In this document: positions 1-7,426 of the stretch, piece after piece
Layout of the letters: each line of letters begins with the position of its first letter
Numbering within the stretch: the stretch's first letter is position 1
Origin: Clostridiales bacterium
Lineage (GTDB): Bacteria > Bacillota > Clostridia > Lachnospirales > Lachnospiraceae
Assembly: GCA_012519905.1 (NCBI GenBank)
Contig: JAAYPG010000191.1
Location: forward strand, 1 to 33,475
DNA: 33,475 bases
Direction: 5' to 3'
The notes under the pieces: generated by a model
What the model was told of the DNA's origin: nothing
Databases searched by the model: none
What the model saw: only the letters and a program-made list of their open reading frames with translations
Position numbers and translations under genes: made by a program

Positions 1-114
1 AAGAAGCTGTTCATAGTCAGTAGCTATCTCCTGGATAAATAGTTCGACTTCCTTTTTATCATATCCTAAACCGCTTTTATAGGTTTTCTTTCTTATTTCA
101 GATGGGGTCAGCAT
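1..114 (-). CDS. divIVA: DivIVA-family cell division protein, N-terminal part only (cut by left edge)
   Basis: Only the first 38 codons are in the window; the reading frame is open to base 1. The peptide begins MLTPSEIRKKTYKSGLGYD, the DivIVA start pattern: a 'LTP.dI..k.F....GY....V..F' lipid-binding N-terminus, followed by the beginning of the coiled coil (KKEVELFIQEIATDYEQLL). DivIVA proteins bind curved membrane at septa and poles and recruit partners. A strong AGGAGG lies 7-8 bases upstream of the ATG. The gene is the last visible member of the yggS-sepF-ylmH-divIVA order, which is standard for Firmicute ylm clusters and supports the call. The C-terminal part cannot be assessed. Confidence 0.85.
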   Translation of the reverse strand, partial: MLTPSEIRKKTYKSGLGYDKKEVELFIQEIATDYEQLL

Positions 115-133
115 TCTTTACTCCTCCTACTTT

Positions 134-163
134 AATACAGTATCAAGCCTCATTCTTGTTCAA
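134..163 (-). promoter_or_regulatory. Possible sigma-A promoter for divIVA
   Basis: Minus-strand TTGAAC (158-163) and TGTATT (134-139) are 18 bases apart; each matches consensus at 4 of 6 positions. They lie in the 73-base gap between ylmH and divIVA, about 20 bases before the divIVA start. This would give divIVA its own transcript in addition to read-through. The match is modest. Confidence 0.3.
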
Positions 164-187
164 GTATATGATAAGTAATAATTAGGT

Positions 188-964
188 CTATTGATAAAGT
201 AAAATCTTTACTGATAATCTTCCCTTTTTAGTTAGCTTGTTTTCTCCTACGAAGATAAACTTACCATGCCCGCGGACAGATACAACATCGTTTTCCTTAA
301 GTGTGTAGCTGTTGGATAAAATATTCTTACCGTTAACAAACACCTTACCCCCTGCTATAAGTCCAGAAAGACTACTTCTGGAGCCCTTAAATGCAATGGA
401 TAAGATGCTATCTAATCGAATAGATGTGACTGTTCCGCTTATAGGTTTAAGATTCGGTTTATAGGTAAAATCTTGACTATCAATTAATGATGCACTTACT
501 ACAGTATGCTTAATCCGAGTTAACTCACTAATAATAAAACTGTCTATAGAGTCGCTACAAAAAAGATAGCTTTCATTCTTATCTAATATAATGTCACCGA
601 TCTTGCTTCTATCGATGCCGAGATTTAGCACAGCTCCTAGTATATCACGATGACTAAGCTTGTCCGAGAATTTCGGATTTAATGGCTTAATATGAATACA
701 GGAAATGGGATATGAAATGTAACTTTCATCTTCTATGCTATTATCTCCGCAAAAACAAAGTACTTTCCTTTCGGCATCTTTATAACCACCATGGGAAAAA
801 TACTTTATCCTTTGTAATTCGTTTTTTGTTCGTAAAAATAAATTCTGTTCATGTAAATTCAAGAAGTCAGTAAACAATATACATTGACGCTGATCGGCCT
901 TATGGGCCAAATCCTTAAAACGTCTCTGTAAGAGTTGCTCTTGTTTAACAATTGTGTTGTCCAT
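188..964 (-). CDS. ylmH: YlmH family S4-domain RNA-binding protein
   Basis: This 258-residue protein has the full YlmH layout. An N-terminal domain precedes the conserved segment LSHRDILGAVLNLGIDRSKIGDI-type region at about residues 104-124. A C-terminal S4 RNA-binding fold follows at about 182-242 (RLDSILS, then GGKVFVNGK, then the basic KF tail). S4 domains bind structured RNA. YlmH proteins sit in the cell-division ylm cluster and have been linked to ribosome-associated quality control of nascent chains; that role is from the family, not visible here. Start is ATG at 964 with a weak AGGAAA site. It lies 24 bases after sepF and 73 bases before divIVA, so it is probably co-transcribed with sepF. 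Confidence 0.92.
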   Translation of the reverse strand: MDNTIVKQEQLLQRRFKDLAHKADQRQCILFTDFLNLHEQNLFLRTKNELQRIKYFSHGGYKDAERKVLCFCGDNSIEDESYISYPISCIHIKPLNPKFSDKLSHRDILGAVLNLGIDRSKIGDIILDKNESYLFCSDSIDSFIISELTRIKHTVVSASLIDSQDFTYKPNLKPISGTVTSIRLDSILSIAFKGSRSSLSGLIAGGKVFVNGKNILSNSYTLKENDVVSVRGHGKFIFVGENKLTKKGRLSVKILLYQ

Positions 965-988
965 CTTATTTCCTGTCTAATTCCCTGT

Positions 989-1543
989 CTAAAATTTTGA
1001 ATTAAAGGTTGGTGGATCAAAATTATCATCCTTAATCATATCCAGATAATCCCCTGATATGTCCACTGTATCAGGTGACACGATGAATATAGAGCTTGAT
1101 ATGCGGTGTAGCCTTCCATTGATTGCATATACAGAGCCTGATACAAAATCCATGGTTCTCTGTGCCTGCTTATCATCAAAGCCTTCAAGGTTGATAACAG
1201 TAGCTCTTCCCGTTAAAAGCATATCACATATAACCTGGGAATCCTCAAAGGAAGTAGGCTTCATAATGCAGACCTCAAGCCCTTTTGGTGTCGTTCTAAT
1301 AGGAACAACCTTACCTGCTGAGCTTCTTTCCACACCTCTCATCCTTTCTTTTTTGAATTCATTAGTGCTATGTATCTTTTGCTGACGCTTTGGTGTCTCA
1401 TCAAAATCATCAACTTCAGGCTTTTTATCTAAGCGTCTGGATTTCTTAGGTTCGTTAAACTCATCATCATCCAAGTAATCATCAAAACCGTCATCTTCAG
1501 TTAGCTTCATTGAATTAAGAAAATTTTTAAAAATATTAGGCAT
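989..1543 (-). CDS. sepF: SepF cell division protein
   Basis: SepF bundles or curves FtsZ filaments and ties them to the membrane. The 184-residue product has an amphipathic N-terminal membrane-targeting helix (MPNIFKNFLNSMKL), then an acidic and basic low-complexity linker (about 15-85). The SepF dimer domain is at about 88-160, with GLEVCIMKPTSFEDSQVI, a glycine-rich turn (LEGFDD) and FVSGSVYAI. The linker makes it longer than the ~150 residues usual for Bacillus SepF. ATG at 1543 follows GGAG at 10 bases. A TATAAT box (1571-1576, minus strand) lies in the upstream gap but has a poor -35. It sits between yggS and ylmH, the standard position. Confidence 0.93.
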   Translation of the reverse strand: MPNIFKNFLNSMKLTEDDGFDDYLDDDEFNEPKKSRRLDKKPEVDDFDETPKRQQKIHSTNEFKKERMRGVERSSAGKVVPIRTTPKGLEVCIMKPTSFEDSQVICDMLLTGRATVINLEGFDDKQAQRTMDFVSGSVYAINGRLHRISSSIFIVSPDTVDISGDYLDMIKDDNFDPPTFNSKF

Positions 1544-1603
1544 CGTATTGACACTCCTATCTATAATGACATTATATTAAGATAAATAAATTACCAAATC
1601 CAA

Positions 1604-2341
1604 TTACCGTATATCAGAGTAATCTCTATCACCAAAAATACCAGTACCTATACGTACCATAGTAGCCCCCTCCTCCACTGCCACTTCGTAATCTCCGGTC
1701 ATTCCCATGGAGAGGATATTAAAGCTTTCAGGAACAAAGTATATGTCTGTAAGTCCATTATCAATGTTTTTTGTTTTTATGTCAATAAATAATTGTCGCA
1801 TTTTACTAAAATACTCCCTATTTTTTTCAGGGTTAGTAACATATGGCGCAATAGTCATAAGACCCCTGACTCTAATATGGGGAAGTCTTATTAATTCCAT
1901 GAAAAGAGGTATCAGCTCATCAGCACTAACGCCGTCCTTTGTATCCTCTTTTGCAATATTTACTTGTATTAGAACATCACATATAATATTTTTCTTTGCC
2001 GCCTCTTGTTCAATCATATGTCCAAGACGAACAGAATCCACTGAATGTATTAAAACGGCTTTGTCAATTACCTGTTTAACCTTATTTCTCTGTAAATGAC
2101 CTATTTGATGCCATTTGATGCTATGACCATAAGCATCATTTAAATCATTACACTTTCTAACTAACTCCTGTACCTTATTCTCGCCAAAATGTCGGATTCC
2201 TAAGCCGTATGCTTCCTCAATCATATGTAGAGGCTTTGTCTTGCTGACTGCAATTAAAGTAACCTCTGAGGGGTCTCTACCTGACCTTTCACAAGCGGCT
2301 TCAATTCGTTTCATTATGTCAGTAATACGTTCCTCCATCAT
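1604..2341 (-). CDS. yggS: YggS/YlmE family PLP homeostasis protein
   Basis: This is a single-domain TIM-barrel PLP-binding protein that buffers free pyridoxal 5'-phosphate; no catalytic activity is established for the family. The PLP lysine is in LIAVSKTKP (about residue 34), followed by FGENKVQEL, WHQIGHLQRNK and GLMTIAPY. The phosphate-binding end is LSMGMTGDYEVAVEEGATMVRIGTGIFG, all family signatures. Three in-frame ATGs occur at the 5' end (2347, 2341, 2338). The GGGAG site is only 3 bases from the first but 9 from the second, so 2341 is chosen. The gene opens the sepF-ylmH-divIVA run. Length, about 245 residues, is normal. Confidence 0.93.
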   Translation of the reverse strand: MMEERITDIMKRIEAACERSGRDPSEVTLIAVSKTKPLHMIEEAYGLGIRHFGENKVQELVRKCNDLNDAYGHSIKWHQIGHLQRNKVKQVIDKAVLIHSVDSVRLGHMIEQEAAKKNIICDVLIQVNIAKEDTKDGVSADELIPLFMELIRLPHIRVRGLMTIAPYVTNPEKNREYFSKMRQLFIDIKTKNIDNGLTDIYFVPESFNILSMGMTGDYEVAVEEGATMVRIGTGIFGDRDYSDIR

Positions 2342-2411
2342 ATGCATTCTCTCCCTTCAAGTCATGTTACAAATTGTGATAGTTAATAGAAAAAGTATAG
2401 GTAGTCTTATC

Positions 2412-3803
2412 CTAATATATTATTTTTTGCTCTACTACCGTATTTGCATCTAAGGCGATATGATCATATAGTGATAATCCATAGGATGTGTTTTTTTCTA
2501 CAATACTATATGATTCATTTTGATAGATGATTTCAACTCTCTTGAATACTGCATAACCCATATTCACATTATATACACCTGTAAGCTTATTAGTCATGGA
2601 AAGCTGATATCTATTGCCATCTGTGGAGCGAATCCAAGTATTGTGTGAAAAGCTATTGGTATCCACATAACCATAAAGCTCATCCTGATAATATATATCG
2701 GCAGGAATATACAATAGTTTAACATCACCAGTATCCTTGTCGTATTCCTCTTTAATCAAGCCCTGTTCATTAGTATTGCCACCTTCAGTAAAATAGGACA
2801 AAGGAACAAGATAAAAATCCTTTGTAGTAATGGCTGATAATGGTATCTTTAAGCCGTGGGCAGACTCAAGATGAAGCTCAATATCTAGAAAACGGTAGTC
2901 TAGATAGTTTGATAGATGCTTGTCCATAATTATCTCAGCATAGTATGTAGAATCTATAGGATTTCTAAATATATCTAGAGGTGCTGAACTTTCAAAGTTA
3001 TCATTTAATATAGTAAAATTCACCCTATCCTTGCCCAGAAGCTTTTCATGCTGCTCATCTGTTAAGGGAAGAATTATTGACCATATTTCAGATGTAACCA
3101 ACTTATAAACCGGTGTATTGATAGAAACCATATCAGTGGTTCGTAGTGATGTCTGTTCATAATCCTTGTTTTCAAATATATTCTTACTCACAGCATCCCT
3201 GGTTAATGTCTCATAGTTGTCCATATAATAAGATACTATACCACTGCTATCACTTCTAAATACCTCATAGCTAAACTGGAAACCAGTTTCCTCCTGAATC
3301 TTCATACCCTTATCAATCATAGTTTCATTAAGTATATCAATCATTTTACTTTCCACATCTGCTTTAAAATCATAGACATATGAGAAGTCAAAATCTGAAT
3401 ACAGGTTATGAAACCTTTTGATTTCATATTGAAACTGTTTTGAATTATCACTAGATATAGTCAAAATATCATCGCTGCCTGTTATTAGGTCCATAATATT
3501 GGTGCTGTCATCTATGGAATAGACTGAGGAATTCTTTGCAACCCTAGCACCTTCCTTTTGAAAATAATAAATATAGCCAGCTTTTTCGGTTGTTACCAAA
3601 TGTTCCTCTCTTAATACCAGTCCGGTAATACGGCTGTCTATGACATTAGACCCCTCTTGGACCTCATATATGGATATATGCTCTTTTGTAAAATAAATAT
3701 ATATGTTAATAGCAATATATATGAAAAGAATCAGGAAGATAACTATACCAATATTTAGTGTTCTTCTTCTTCTAAACTTAACTACTCTACCACTCTTACT
3801 CAA
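2412..3803 (-). CDS. HlyD-like membrane-anchored protein of the ylm/sepF cluster
   Basis: The 463-residue product has a basic N-terminus, one transmembrane helix at about 17-38 and a large extracytoplasmic part. Near residues 76-98 a segment shaped like the biotinyl-lipoyl half-motif of membrane-fusion proteins is visible (GYIYYFQKEGARV). This is why such proteins are annotated as HlyD-family adaptors. I see no partner ABC transporter or outer-membrane gene, and the host is a monoderm, so an efflux role is doubtful. Start is TTG at 3803, supported by GGAGG seven bases upstream; no better ATG exists. Its position directly before yggS-sepF suggests a link to division or envelope assembly. Function is unproven. 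Confidence 0.7.
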   Translation of the reverse strand: MSKSGRVVKFRRRRTLNIGIVIFLILFIYIAINIYIYFTKEHISIYEVQEGSNVIDSRITGLVLREEHLVTTEKAGYIYYFQKEGARVAKNSSVYSIDDSTNIMDLITGSDDILTISSDNSKQFQYEIKRFHNLYSDFDFSYVYDFKADVESKMIDILNETMIDKGMKIQEETGFQFSYEVFRSDSSGIVSYYMDNYETLTRDAVSKNIFENKDYEQTSLRTTDMVSINTPVYKLVTSEIWSIILPLTDEQHEKLLGKDRVNFTILNDNFESSAPLDIFRNPIDSTYYAEIIMDKHLSNYLDYRFLDIELHLESAHGLKIPLSAITTKDFYLVPLSYFTEGGNTNEQGLIKEEYDKDTGDVKLLYIPADIYYQDELYGYVDTNSFSHNTWIRSTDGNRYQLSMTNKLTGVYNVNMGYAVFKRVEIIYQNESYSIVEKNTSYGLSLYDHIALDANTVVEQKIIY

Positions 3804-3846
3804 GCTTTCGCCTCCATTTACGAAACATGTTCTTCCGTTAAGCTTT

Positions 3847-3875
3847 ATTATACTTAATAAAACTAACTGTTACAA
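3847..3875 (-). promoter_or_regulatory. Sigma-A-type promoter for the HlyD-like/yggS/sepF/ylmH run
   Basis: Minus-strand TTGTAA (3870-3875, 4 of 6) and a perfect TATAAT (3847-3852) are separated by 17 bases. The predicted transcript starts near 3840, about 37 bases before the TTG start. It sits in the 183-base divergent gap shared with the plus-strand DUF378 gene. That gap otherwise shows only AT-rich sequence and the AAAGGAGG site of the DUF378 gene. Confidence 0.5.
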
Positions 3876-3986
3876 GTAATATATTTCGATTAATCAATGC
3901 ATAAAGGCGGAGAAAATGGAAATTATATTAAAAGAGATTAAAAAATAGCTATTCAAGTAATTATATGTTAAAAGGAGGCTCTTTAA

Positions 3987-4187
3987 ATGAAGACATTAGA
4001 TTATATTGCATTAATACTGGTTGCTATAGGTGCCATTAATTGGGGTTTAATTGGTTTCTTTGAGTTTGACCTTGTTAGGGCAATCTTTGGTGATATGACC
4101 TGGGTAAGCAGAATTATTTATGCTCTAGTAGGTATTGCAGGATTATATTCTCTTAGCTTCTTTGGTAGAATAAGAAATGAAGACTAG
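3987..4187 (+). CDS. DUF378 (YuzA-like) small membrane protein
   Basis: This 66-residue protein has two hydrophobic helices (about 6-26 and 40-61). It carries the DUF378 hallmark 'lD.ia..L..iGAiNWGL.G.f..dlV' near the N-terminus (AIGAINWGLIGFFEFDLV) and 'r.iy.lvGiagly.l' near the C-terminus. Function is unknown; homologues are small integral membrane proteins. It has a strong AAAGGAGG site and is the only gene in the window read on the plus strand. It is divergent from the HlyD-like gene and convergent with the P-loop gene. A hairpin lies just downstream. It is therefore a single-gene unit with independent control. Confidence 0.88.
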   Translation: MKTLDYIALILVAIGAINWGLIGFFEFDLVRAIFGDMTWVSRIIYALVGIAGLYSLSFFGRIRNED

Positions 4188-4229
4188 GTTTGAATGAGCT
4201 ATTTGAAAATAATTCATATTTCTAAATCA

Positions 4230-4260
4230 AAAGGCTCCAATTAATTATATTGGAGCCTTT
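4230..4260. terminator. Hairpin between convergent genes, probable bidirectional terminator
   Basis: An 11-base perfect inverted repeat (4230-4240 with 4250-4260) closes a 9-base AT loop. It lies 42 bases after the DUF378 stop and 63 bases after the stop of the minus-strand P-loop gene. The arms end in AAA/TTT, so each strand gives a short T stretch, but no long T-run follows on either side. Confidence 0.65.
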
Positions 4261-4323
4261 GATACGCTATACTATACAGTTATTTGATTTTATAATAACA
4301 AAATAATGGATATCGGTGATATC

Positions 4324-4743
4324 CTACAATGATACGATTACGTTCTGTTTCATATTGTCAGGGATTTGATCATAATTCAAAGAAATACTTATACATAGGT
4401 TAATTTTAAATTGATTAGAAATTAGATTTAGTTTATCAAATGCTTGCTGGATATTATCATCATCTATATTTGCGATAGTTAAGAAGCTATCTAGATATAT
4501 AGATTGTATATCATGATCACGAGAAATGATACCGCAAAGAAAACCCATAAACTCGCTATAATTTTCTATCAGATAATCCTTTACATTAATTAATCTGACT
4601 TTGTTGGAGAGCTCATACATATGCTTATTATTTTTGTCAAGATAAACAATACTTCCTTTTGCGGAATTCACTTCGGTGTTAACCTTTTCAAGAAGGACCT
4701 TAGTCTTTCCCTTACCTTTAGCACCTGCAATTATCTGTATCAT
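4324..4743 (-). CDS. Small orphan P-loop NTPase-like protein
   Basis: The 139-residue product starts MIQIIAGAKGKGKTK, a Walker A loop (G7-x4-G12-K13-T14). A candidate Walker B strand ends in Asp at SIYLDS (D85), and the C-terminus has a further hydrophobic strand (INLCISISL). No DNA-binding, membrane or second domain is seen. The size suggests a minimal ATP/GTP-binding fold; homologues are often loosely labelled PilT-like, which the sequence does not support, since no pilus genes are near. An upstream in-frame ATG at 4776 is rejected because GGAGGAG lies at the right distance from 4743. It appears to be transcribed alone. Function is unknown. Confidence 0.75.
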   Translation of the reverse strand: MIQIIAGAKGKGKTKVLLEKVNTEVNSAKGSIVYLDKNNKHMYELSNKVRLINVKDYLIENYSEFMGFLCGIISRDHDIQSIYLDSFLTIANIDDDNIQQAFDKLNLISNQFKINLCISISLNYDQIPDNMKQNVIVSL

Positions 4744-4836
4744 TGTAATCTCCTCCTTCTGATGGGTCTTATACAAGCAACCCTGATAATAAAGTGTGTT
4801 GGTGATTTTGTATAAAAATATTTTGTCTATAAATTA

Positions 4837-4865
4837 ATTATAGTATAATTGCACATATAAAACAA
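4837..4865 (-). promoter_or_regulatory. Possible promoter for the orphan P-loop gene
   Basis: A perfect TATAAT (4837-4842, minus strand) has TTGTTT (4860-4865) 17 bases upstream. The -35 matches only in TTG. It lies about 95 bases before the start codon. This AT-rich gap contains many near matches. Confidence 0.4.
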
Positions 4866-4875
4866 CTGATAAATC

Positions 4876-4895
4876 AATTCTACATAAGTAGAATT
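4876..4895 (-). terminator. Hairpin after the carboxypeptidase gene, weak terminator
   Basis: An 8-base perfect inverted repeat (4876-4883 with 4888-4895) around a 4-base loop starts 5 bases after the stop of the D,D-carboxypeptidase gene. It marks a likely end of the long shape/division cluster. The following minus-strand sequence is T-rich but broken (TGATTTAT), so termination may be partial. Confidence 0.45.
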
Positions 4896-4899
4896 TCGT

Positions 4900-5871
4900 C
4901 TATTGAAGCTCTTTTGTTAATGACAGGATTTCAGACATATCAGAGTATAGTAAATCAAGGTCATTTGCCTTTAATATAATTGATATATACTGGATGTTAT
5001 CATTATCTCTTGATAATAATATTAAGCAATTGCCTGCTTTATTAGTCATACCAGTTTTTCCTCCGACTATTGTTATCCCATCGGGGGATTCCTTCTCTTC
5101 CCGTAGATATAGGTTTGTGGAATTAAAGGTAAGTGTTTTTTCGTTCTTATCCTTATCCCTATAGGTTGTACTATAAGAGCTTTTATTTATTATATCTAAA
5201 AATGTATCATATTGAATTAGCTCATTAAATATTAGATACATGTCATATGCAGTTGAATAATGATTATCATCATGAAGACCATGGGAGTTAGCAAAATTGG
5301 TATGAGTTGCACCAATTTTCTTAGCCTCAAGGTTCATAAGTTTAACGAATTCCTCTTCACTTTTACTCATATGCTCTGCTATGGCAATAGCAGCATCATT
5401 TCCTGAATATATTAATAGACAATTTAAGAGATCCTCCAGTGTGATTACATCACCCTCTTTAAAGCCACAGACCTTTGCACCGGCTACCGGTATGTGAGAA
5501 GCGTTATGGCTGACAGTCACACTGTCAGTTAGTTCTCCGCGCTTTAGCACAACTAGAGCGGTCATAAGCTTGGTAAGGCTTGCGGGATATAATCTTTCAT
5601 GGAGGTTTTTGGCATAAAGAGCCTGATTATTTGTAGTATCACAAATAAAAGCTGCCTTAGAACTGACCAAATCATCATTAGAGTTATAATCATCATCCTT
5701 AGCAATTACAAGATCCTTAGCAAAAAAATCATTTTCAGATAGTTTAATACCTAAATCAGTATTGGCTGATGATATATAATCCTTGTAGGAAAAAAAGTGA
5801 TCGGAGGATTTCTGGCAGCCTCCAAATGTTAATACTATTATTAGTAGAATGGTTAGATATCGTTTCTTCAA
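4900..5871 (-). CDS. Lipoprotein D-alanyl-D-alanine carboxypeptidase (peptidase S11)
   Basis: This enzyme removes the terminal D-Ala from peptidoglycan pentapeptides outside the membrane. All three penicillin-binding motifs are present: S98-L-T-K101, S156-G-N158 and K272-T-G274. Residues 1-19 form a lipoprotein signal peptide ending at FGGC (Cys19). It should therefore be lipid-anchored rather than held by the C-terminal amphipathic helix of DacA/PBP5. At 323 residues it lacks room for a PBP5 C-terminal domain. The start is TTG at 5871 behind GGGTGG. It lies 14 bases after mgsA and ends the mre-min-rodA cluster, which fits a wall-trimming role in elongation or division. The exact DacA/DacF/DacB subtype cannot be fixed. 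Confidence 0.88.
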   Translation of the reverse strand: MKKRYLTILLIIVLTFGGCQKSSDHFFSYKDYISSANTDLGIKLSENDFFAKDLVIAKDDDYNSNDDLVSSKAAFICDTTNNQALYAKNLHERLYPASLTKLMTALVVLKRGELTDSVTVSHNASHIPVAGAKVCGFKEGDVITLEDLLNCLLIYSGNDAAIAIAEHMSKSEEEFVKLMNLEAKKIGATHTNFANSHGLHDDNHYSTAYDMYLIFNELIQYDTFLDIINKSSYSTTYRDKDKNEKTLTFNSTNLYLREEKESPDGITIVGGKTGMTNKAGNCLILLSRDNDNIQYISIILKANDLDLLYSDMSEILSLTKELQ

Positions 5872-5885
5872 TTACATCCACCCTT

Positions 5886-6284
5886 TTATGATTTAAACAA
5901 TTCTCTCCAATCTAAATCTCCTCGCTCCAGCGCTTTGATTAGAAGCTCGGCTGTAGCTAGGTTTGTTGCCAGGGGTATATTATGTTTGTCACAAAGCTGA
6001 AAAATATTATTAACATCCGGCTCATGGGATTTGGGTGTCAGAGGATCTCTTAGGAACAAAACCATATCTATCTGATTATGTTCAATCTGAGTTCCAAGCT
6101 GCTGTGTCCCTCCCAGGTGGCCAGCTAAGTATTTGTGTACCGTAAGATTGGTCACTTCTTCTATTAATCTACCAGTTGTACCGGTTGCAAACAAGTTGTG
6201 TTTGCTTAAAATTCCACGGTAAGCGATACAGAAGTTCTGCATTAGCTTTTTCTTTGCATCATGGGCTATCATAGCTATATTCAT
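5886..6284 (-). CDS. mgsA: Methylglyoxal synthase family protein with altered catalytic Asp
   Basis: The family converts dihydroxyacetone phosphate to methylglyoxal and phosphate, an overflow route under phosphate limitation. The 132-residue product shows the family signatures: IAHDAKK (H8, D9), LFATGTTG (phosphate binding), FLRDPLTP (D80), HEPDV (H87, D90) and the IPLATNLATAE end. The loop that reads GGDQQ in E. coli and Bacillus, whose Asp (E. coli D71) is the catalytic base, reads GGTQQ here (T60). Activity is therefore uncertain. ATG at 6284 follows GGGAGG at 8 bases. It sits between rodA (18 bases before it) and the carboxypeptidase. Confidence 0.85.
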   Translation of the reverse strand: MNIAMIAHDAKKKLMQNFCIAYRGILSKHNLFATGTTGRLIEEVTNLTVHKYLAGHLGGTQQLGTQIEHNQIDMVLFLRDPLTPKSHEPDVNNIFQLCDKHNIPLATNLATAELLIKALERGDLDWRELFKS

Positions 6285-6301
6285 ACTAAATACCTCCCAT
6301 C

Positions 6302-7414
6302 CTATCTAGTTAATTTATTTGGCTGTAAACGAATATTTAAAATAATTCCGATTGCTATCATACTACTGATTAATGAACTAAGTCCTTGACTCAAAAAAGG
6401 AAGCGGTATTCCTGTATTTGGTAGGAGTGCTGTAGCTACTCCTATATTGACAAATACCTGAAAAGCAAACATAGAGGCTATACCAACAGCAATTAGCATT
6501 CCTATTCTGTCCGGAGCCTTTCGTGCAGTGGACAGGCATTTGTATATAATAAACAGAAATAACAACAATATCAAGACGCTTCCGATGAAGCCAAGCTCCT
6601 CTCCTGCCACAGAGAAGATAAAATCACTCTCTGCTATGGGAACATGTCTATAACCCCTTATGGCAGACTCACTATCATCAAAAAGTTTGCCTATCAGTTG
6701 TCCCGACCCGATGGCCTGAATGGAATTATCCTGTTGATACATAGTACCCGGATATGCTTCGGGGTTTAAGATGGATAGGATTCTTTCCTGTTGATAAGGA
6801 TTTAATATAGCCTGATAGTCCTGTTGTACATACCAGAATAAACCGATTCCAAGAGGAATTCCTATTATAACAATTGGTAGTATAATCTTCCAACTTAAGC
6901 CAGCAGCAAATATCAGCATTGCAAAGATCATCATTAGAACCAAACTGGTAGATAGATCTGTCTGCGTTAATATTAGGAAAGTAGGAATTGCCATTAATAT
7001 TATCGATAAGAGCAAGAATATCGCATTGTTAATTCTGTGCTCAAAGATAGTAAATAGCTTTGCAAAGAATATTATAAGGATAATCTTTGTTAGCTCCGAA
7101 GGCTGTAACTCAAAGAATTTCAAATCGAGCCAGCGCTGGGCATTGTTATGTTCTACTCCTATCAGCTTTACCAATACCAACAAAGCTAAGTTGGCCATAT
7201 ATAATACAATATAGAAACTACTTATAAAATGATAATCAATCAATGATACAATTGCTACTATCATCAATCCACCGATTAATCCTAATATCTGCTTTTTATA
7301 ATCGTCAGGTTTTACCTGCTTTATGAGGAAAACTCCAATAGAAACTAGAGTAATAACCGCAAACAGTAAGGAAATATTATACCTCTTGAAATCATAATTC
7401 TTGAATTTAAACAT
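6302..7414 (-). CDS. rodA: SEDS peptidoglycan glycosyltransferase, RodA type
   Basis: SEDS proteins polymerise lipid II into glycan strands together with a class B PBP. This 370-residue protein has about ten hydrophobic helices. Its motifs are QPSELTK (104-110), the catalytic-type Asp in ESDFIFSVAGEELGF (D264), and PNTGIPLPFLSQG (332-344). It could be called FtsW on sequence alone. RodA is preferred because mreBCD and the PBP2 gene lie upstream in the same cluster and length is short for FtsW. ATG at 7414 follows AAGGA at 9 bases. It lies 12 bases after minE, so it is translated from the min transcript. Confidence 0.88.
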   Translation of the reverse strand: MFKFKNYDFKRYNISLLFAVITLVSIGVFLIKQVKPDDYKKQILGLIGGLMIVAIVSLIDYHFISSFYIVLYMANLALLVLVKLIGVEHNNAQRWLDLKFFELQPSELTKIILIIFFAKLFTIFEHRINNAIFLLLSIILMAIPTFLILTQTDLSTSLVLMMIFAMLIFAAGLSWKIILPIVIIGIPLGIGLFWYVQQDYQAILNPYQQERILSILNPEAYPGTMYQQDNSIQAIGSGQLIGKLFDDSESAIRGYRHVPIAESDFIFSVAGEELGFIGSVLILLLFLFIIYKCLSTARKAPDRIGMLIAVGIASMFAFQVFVNIGVATALLPNTGIPLPFLSQGLSSLISSMIAIGIILNIRLQPNKLTR

Positions 7415-7426
7415 CAGACTACATCC

